DNA from: Sedimentisphaerales bacterium
Lineage (GTDB): Bacteria; Planctomycetota; Phycisphaerae; Sedimentisphaerales; Anaerohalosphaeraceae
Assembly: GCA_016926155.1 (NCBI GenBank)
Contig: JAFGPC010000102.1
Span: 1-48,319, forward strand
Length of the DNA: 48,319 nt
Direction: 5' to 3'
Shown here in pieces: positions 44,015 to 48,319 of the stretch. How positions within the stretch are numbered: the stretch's first letter is position 1; each line of letters begins with the position of its first letter. The position numbers and the translations under genes were made by a program. The notes below the pieces were generated by a model that had not been told where the DNA came from, searched no databases, and worked only from the letters and a program-made list of their open reading frames with translations.

Positions 44015-47000
44015 TTAATCCAACCAATGCCACAGGAATACTTCCAAATCCATAGCATCAACACGGCCATTCCCATCCAAATCGGTCCACCCGCACGCAC
44101 CAGGATCCTCGCACTCCTGCTGCAGCCAGTATTCGCTAAATCGCATAAAATCCCTCAAATCGACATCTTCATCAGCGTTCATATCGCCATACTCGGCCAT
44201 TGTGCCGGCATATGTAAATTTAGCCAGGACTGTGTGATGCGCTTCCAGGGGAATCAGAATCGTATCTATCGAATCGGTATAGTACTCCGCCGGGAGATTT
44301 GTCCCGCTGGTCCGGGCCCATTTTTCAAATCGCCAACCGCCGACAAGGGACGGAGCTGTGATCGTTACCTTACGCGACCCGAAAAGGGATCGTTCATAGA
44401 TCCTGGAAAATGCCCCGATCCCATCCTGTCGGCCATTGATGTCTTCGGTATCCACAACAAAATAGGGTTGATTATTCTCCGGTTGGATACGAGTGGCGAT
44501 CACAACAGTAGGATCATCCGCGGCAGCATAGTCGTACGAAACTTTTAATGTAAGATCGCTGATCACTATCGGATCACAAAGCCCAGTGTTCTGTTCGGCA
44601 GTAATCGTGATGTCGGCCCAGGCAGAAGGACGCGCATAGATCATCAGATTATCAATCTGGGATCCGAGGATCGACCGCAAGAGAGATTCACTCGCTTCGC
44701 TTGGTCGTGTTGGAGTCACGGTAGGATTGATGGGATCGGCATTAAAGTCAAACTTGGTAGACCAGCTTTTTTTGTTTCGCTCTTGGACGTTATCCGAGTC
44801 ATATTGATAATGATGAAAGAGGTAGACTTGGCCGTCTTCCTGGGCGCCGCTCTGGCCGGCCCGAATGAGTCGGGAGACGCCGGAATGTTCCATGCGAATC
44901 GTGATCCAGTTCACTCCGCAGCCGGTTTGCGTCTCCATCGGGACCAACTGATGGACCTGAAGATCGACGATGCGCAGGTCCCGCTCCTCCTGCCCGAAAA
45001 TTCCCCGCTCAAACATATTGATCGTAACACTACCCTGTTCATTCAGCCGGGTGACCTCTTCCGATGTCAGACTGAAGGTATGGGCCGTGGACAATTCCCC
45101 GTCGATTCGTCCGTCCATGAACCGGTCCATGATCTCATCGGCAATATTGTAAAACTGTCCTTCGTGCCCTGCGGCGCTGCTGGTTAAGAGTAATCGTAAC
45201 GACGAAAAATCTTCGAGCCCAAGTTCGCCCGTGCCGGATGCGATGTCAAGGAATTTGGTTTCGAAAACATCCAGATCCAGGGGCGCTCCCTGATATGGCT
45301 CCAGCAGTCTGTATTCATACGCCTTGGACATGTAGTAATGATACTTCATCAGTCGCTGGCGGGCCCGGCGTTTCATGTCCTGCAAATACACCCGTGCTCG
45401 AGGATCCAGGATCTCGGCCGCCTGTCCGGCCTGACGATTTAACGCATCAATGGCCAGAAGGTTGTGACGAATTGTGTTCGAAATCTGCGAAGTTTTCTGC
45501 ATGGCCATCGCCAGATGATCCGTAAAAAGCCGCTTTTGGGCCATCAGCTCGACCACATCATCAATCAGGCTATTAAACTGCGGATCGGTCTGCTTGATTT
45601 TATGTAGCTCATTTTCCACTTCCTCATTACTGAGCTTGGTTTCCTTAAGGGTGTCCTTTAAGGCCACCATATTGGAGGCAATCTGTGATGAGGCATCCCT
45701 CAGGTTTTGCAGGTAATCGTTCAATTGCTCTTCCGTCTTGTCGCTGATGGTCACATTTGAATCCGTCATCCAATTGTTCATGGCCGCATCGAAGTCAAGG
45801 CTATTGAATTGTTTTGTAATATCCTGACGATTGACAATATCCGGCCAGGCTTCGTCGGAGAAGAATTCTTCCGTAATCGAGGTCATCAGCGTGCCGGCCC
45901 CCGTAATTAATGTTCCCTTCCAGGAAGCCCCTTCTGCCAGAGGAGACATCGTAAGCACAGAACCCAGAATTCTCGTCGCTTTTTTCCACCACGGCACTTT
46001 ATGGCGATCTTTGACATTCTGCTGGGCTTGCTGGAGTAGTTCCTGCTCCTTCTGCTGCAGGGCTGCCATCACCGTACTGGTTCGAATCTGGATGTCCTGC
46101 GATTCGGTGGAGAGCGAAGAGATCAGACGCGGAATGTCTTCATACTCCACCTTTAAATTGTCAATCTGTTGCTTGAGGGATTTGCGCGCTGTTTCCAACC
46201 CTTTTAACTGCTTCTCGGTGTCATTCAGAGCGTCCCCAAGCCAATAATCCAAATAGAGGACCTGCAGGGCCTGATCGACCTCCCTCTCAAAGGCGGTGTT
46301 CGTGATCTCAAACGACAGCATGGGTGCCCAGCCGGGCGGATTGCCGAAAAAGTCCAGCCCATTTTCCATCTGATACAGATAGAGCAGAATCTCATCGCGA
46401 AGCTGTTCGAATTCCAGTTGCGACTGCTCGGAGAGCAGGTCCCAAGCCGCGGAAGCCATGTATTGATCCAGTGGGGAAAGATACGCTTCGAACAAATCCC
46501 GCGCCTCTTCGGCATATCTATATAAATACAGGTCCTTGGCATATCCAACCACCATTTTAAGGACATAGGGATGCAGCCATGAAAAGGCGTGCCCCACGCG
46601 GTAGAATTGCCCGTCCGACCCAATCCAGTATTGCGGTTCCGGCGCCGGAGAATCGGCACCGAACCTTGAATACGTAGTAATATACCATATATTGTCATAA
46701 CAATGCTGTTCAAATGCAGGATAGGGAGTGCCGGGATTACCTCCACACATATCGTACTCTACATGCAATTGCTCAATTGTACCTGGCTGGGCAGAACCGC
46801 CCGAATTGACGATATAGCGACGCAGATCCAGATTGGAATGGATGTCGCCTCCCTGGCCTCCGCTGCCCGCTCGTCCGGAGGCAATAGCATCTTCCCCTGT
46901 CAAATCCGTCCAGACTGTATACCCGGAACTCCTGCAGTAACATATATTCGGCCAGTTTACCTCAACGACATTCGGCCACAATACCGGACAAGATCCGCAA

Positions 47001-48319
47001 CTCGTCAGCGGTACAATCTGTTTTCCGTTGGCTCCATTACGTCCCATTCCAGGTTTTTGCCCATTACCTCCTCGAGCCACAATACGACATGTCTGGTCAT
47101 TCTCGGAATAGAATATCTCTACATGCAGTGTAATCGCTCCCCCCTTGAGCCCATCAACTCCGTCGTCGCCCGTATCCCCGGAAACATTCGGATTGGCGTC
47201 TGCCGCCGGGATCGTAAAACTGTAGGGCGTTGTGTCGATGCGTGCCGAAGGGCCCTCGAAGCAAAGACGACGGGCATGAATCGTCACATGCGTCTGAGGC
47301 AGATACAGTGGATCGCGCACAATGACTTTGTCCGCATAGATATTCATTTCCCGAATATCGGCCCGGTTATGATAGTAATACAGATTGTTCTCATGCCCTG
47401 ACTGGAAAACGATATCTTTCCCGTAAAGATTGATTGTCCAGGTAGTACGCTCTTCAGTATTGAAAAGCTCCGGATCGTTTTCAAACTCTTCCTTGATGAT
47501 GAAATCTTCACTTTCCGGGTCGGGAATCGGTTGCGTTGGTTCGTCGAACAGGACAAATTCCTGCGGCAAGGCAACGACGGGAGTAATTTCCATCGTCTGG
47601 GATATTACTTGATCCTGACTCTGGGCAACAAAAGTTACCGAGAATGGATTCTTATCCTGAGGATCTGGACTATACGAAAAATGACCCGCCGCCGAATCGA
47701 ACAGGATTGTTCCCTGCGGATTTCCCGTACAGAAATAACTATATGCGACCTGTCCGGGTAAGCTTTCGGTCCCCACATAAAACTCCAATTGTCCGTCCAT
47801 CTGGACTTCCATCGAGGGGATCTGTCCAATAGAGAAATGAAGCGACTTGTACTCCACAGTAAGCGAAGTCTGTTCGTCGCCAACGACACAGACGGAAGTC
47901 ACTTCCGGCTCCAGCCAGCCATTGATTGGCTTGCAGACGATCTTAAAGTTCCCCGCTGCCAGACCTTCCACGGTCGAGCCTGATTCCTGCCATTGATCGT
48001 CTTCCAGCGACCAGCGTGCCCCATCGACAACAGCCTCCTCCGGCAGGATAGTCACTGTCAAGGAGCCTGGAACCACAGGACGATATTCCAGTTCATAGGC
48101 ACCGATGTCCACCGCGCCATAGAGAATGCGCGGATTGCCTGCCAGATCGGCTTCGGAGAGAAAATCATTAAGTTGCCATGCTTCATGCGCTCCGGCGTTA
48201 AAACAGGGCGAACCTTCCAAAAGGCGGTAATCTCCTGCGGCGGGATTGCGAAACTTCGGATCCGCTCCGCCGATGTGACAATTGATAAAGTCATACGGCC
48301 CGCCAGTCCAGTGAAATTC
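44015..48319 (-). CDS. Giant exported protein with long helical hairpin and dockerin pair (5' end outside window)
   Basis: The frame is open to the last base of the window, giving 1434 visible residues; the apparent start near 48220 is only an internal TTG. The first about 80 residues (G-D-Y-R-L-L-E-G-S-P-C-F-N-A-G, V-D-I-G-A-Y-E-L) are the standard end of a beta-helix domain. Beta-rich segments follow, then a glycine-rich part (about 360-540) with G-x-x-G runs and Cys pairs. Residues about 600-970 are almost wholly helical: a coiled coil (697-777), a hydrophobic segment rich in Gly and Thr (779-815), and another coiled coil (854-967). This pattern recalls helical pore-forming or Tc-toxin-like hairpins. 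Beta domains and two dockerin repeats (about 1374-1434) end it. I do not recognise the family. A broken relative lies at 8036-8257. Confidence 0.82.
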   Translation of the reverse strand, partial: EFHWTGGPYDFINCHIGGADPKFRNPAAGDYRLLEGSPCFNAGAHEAWQLNDFLSEADLAGNPRILYGAVDIGAYELEYRPVVPGSLTVTILPEEAVVDGARWSLEDDQWQESGSTVEGLAAGNFKIVCKPINGWLEPEVTSVCVVGDEQTSLTVEYKSLHFSIGQIPSMEVQMDGQLEFYVGTESLPGQVAYSYFCTGNPQGTILFDSAAGHFSYSPDPQDKNPFSVTFVAQSQDQVISQTMEITPVVALPQEFVLFDEPTQPIPDPESEDFIIKEEFENDPELFNTEERTTWTINLYGKDIVFQSGHENNLYYYHNRADIREMNIYADKVIVRDPLYLPQTHVTIHARRLCFEGPSARIDTTPYSFTIPAADANPNVSGDTGDDGVDGLKGGAITLHVEIFYSENDQTCRIVARGGNGQKPGMGRNGANGKQIVPLTSCGSCPVLWPNVVEVNWPNICYCRSSGYTVWTDLTGEDAIASGRAGSGGQGGDIHSNLDLRRYIVNSGGSAQPGTIEQLHVEYDMCGGNPGTPYPAFEQHCYDNIWYITTYSRFGADSPAPEPQYWIGSDGQFYRVGHAFSWLHPYVLKMVVGYAKDLYLYRYAEEARDLFEAYLSPLDQYMASAAWDLLSEQSQLEFEQLRDEILLYLYQMENGLDFFGNPPGWAPMLSFEITNTAFEREVDQALQVLYLDYWLGDALNDTEKQLKGLETARKSLKQQIDNLKVEYEDIPRLISSLSTESQDIQIRTSTVMAALQQKEQELLQQAQQNVKDRHKVPWWKKATRILGSVLTMSPLAEGASWKGTLITGAGTLMTSITEEFFSDEAWPDIVNRQDITKQFNSLDFDAAMNNWMTDSNVTISDKTEEQLNDYLQNLRDASSQIASNMVALKDTLKETKLSNEEVENELHKIKQTDPQFNSLIDDVVELMAQKRLFTDHLAMAMQKTSQISNTIRHNLLAIDALNRQAGQAAEILDPRARVYLQDMKRRARQRLMKYHYYMSKAYEYRLLEPYQGAPLDLDVFETKFLDIASGTGELGLEDFSSLRLLLTSSAAGHEGQFYNIADEIMDRFMDGRIDGELSTAHTFSLTSEEVTRLNEQGSVTINMFERGIFGQEERDLRIVDLQVHQLVPMETQTGCGVNWITIRMEHSGVSRLIRAGQSGAQEDGQVYLFHHYQYDSDNVQERNKKSWSTKFDFNADPINPTVTPTRPSEASESLLRSILGSQIDNLMIYARPSAWADITITAEQNTGLCDPIVISDLTLKVSYDYAAADDPTVVIATRIQPENNQPYFVVDTEDINGRQDGIGAFSRIYERSLFGSRKVTITAPSLVGGWRFEKWARTSGTNLPAEYYTDSIDTILIPLEAHHTVLAKFTYAGTMAEYGDMNADEDVDLRDFMRFSEYWLQQECEDPGACGWTDLDGNGRVDAMDLEVFLWHWLD

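Noticed and set aside
1-48319. CRISPR arrays, tRNA and rRNA genes
   Set aside because: No regularly spaced repeats, no T-loop/acceptor pattern of a tRNA and no rRNA-like stretch were found on reading either strand.

Overview
The window looks like chromosomal DNA of a planctomycete, most likely a Phycisphaerae/Sedimentisphaerales-type polysaccharide degrader. The basis is the set of very large exported proteins built from LamG, fibronectin-III-like, Ig-like, lamin-tail, CotH-like and parallel beta-helix domains, almost all carrying a short dockerin-like calcium-binding repeat (pattern D-x-N-x-D-C-x-V-x-L-x-D-F-A-x-F-A-x-x-W-L). Pseudopilin-like proteins and a hydrazine-synthase-alpha-like dihaem protein fit the same assignment. 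No rRNA, tRNA or CRISPR was seen. The assignment is inferred from gene content only.

Layout. 1-210: tail of a dockerin protein and its terminator. 0.3-7.4 kb: a glycerophosphodiester locus made of two convergent blocks. The plus block is a LamG-dockerin-glycerophosphodiesterase fusion, a lipoprotein glycerophosphodiesterase and a HAD phosphatase. The minus block is a two-helix membrane protein, a sodium:solute symporter and an sn-glycerol-1-phosphate dehydrogenase. 7.4-8.26 kb: gene debris, comprising an orphan AraC DNA-binding domain, an unexplained opposite-strand ORF, and a frameshifted relic related to the giant protein at the right end of the window. 8.26-18 kb: carbohydrate genes, comprising a heparinase II/III-type lyase, an IS4-family insertion sequence, a transglutaminase-esterase fusion, cutC, and a GH43-like/GH5-like fusion behind a strong promoter and a small leader ORF. 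18.3-34.6 kb: three exported multidomain giants (2063, 715 and about 2036 aa) and one H-X9-DG pseudopilin; the last giant ends at a premature stop. 34.8-37.4 kb (minus): a truncated pseudopilin followed by a LamG-dockerin protein, behind a possible AraC-type operator. 37.5-43.6 kb: a GH29-like/GH141-like fusion and, divergent from it, a dihaem hydrazine-synthase-alpha-like protein. 44.0 kb to the end (minus): the C-terminal 1434 residues of a protein with a beta-helix end, a glycine-rich section, a long helical hairpin with a hydrophobic tip, and a dockerin pair.

How the genes fit together. Surface or periplasmic enzymes (lyase, GH43/GH5, GH29/GH141, esterase, phosphodiesterases) would break down complex polymers. 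LamG and dockerin modules probably hold the exported proteins on a substrate or the cell surface, though no cohesin partner is encoded here. The first 7 kb suggests a route from glycerophosphodiesters through glycerol phosphate to dihydroxyacetone phosphate, with an unusual possible sn-1 stereochemistry. The most notable observations are the glycerol-1-phosphate locus, the helical-hairpin giant and its relic 36 kb away, the nested domain insertions in the 2063-aa protein, and the LTD protein whose conserved motif continues past its stop codon.
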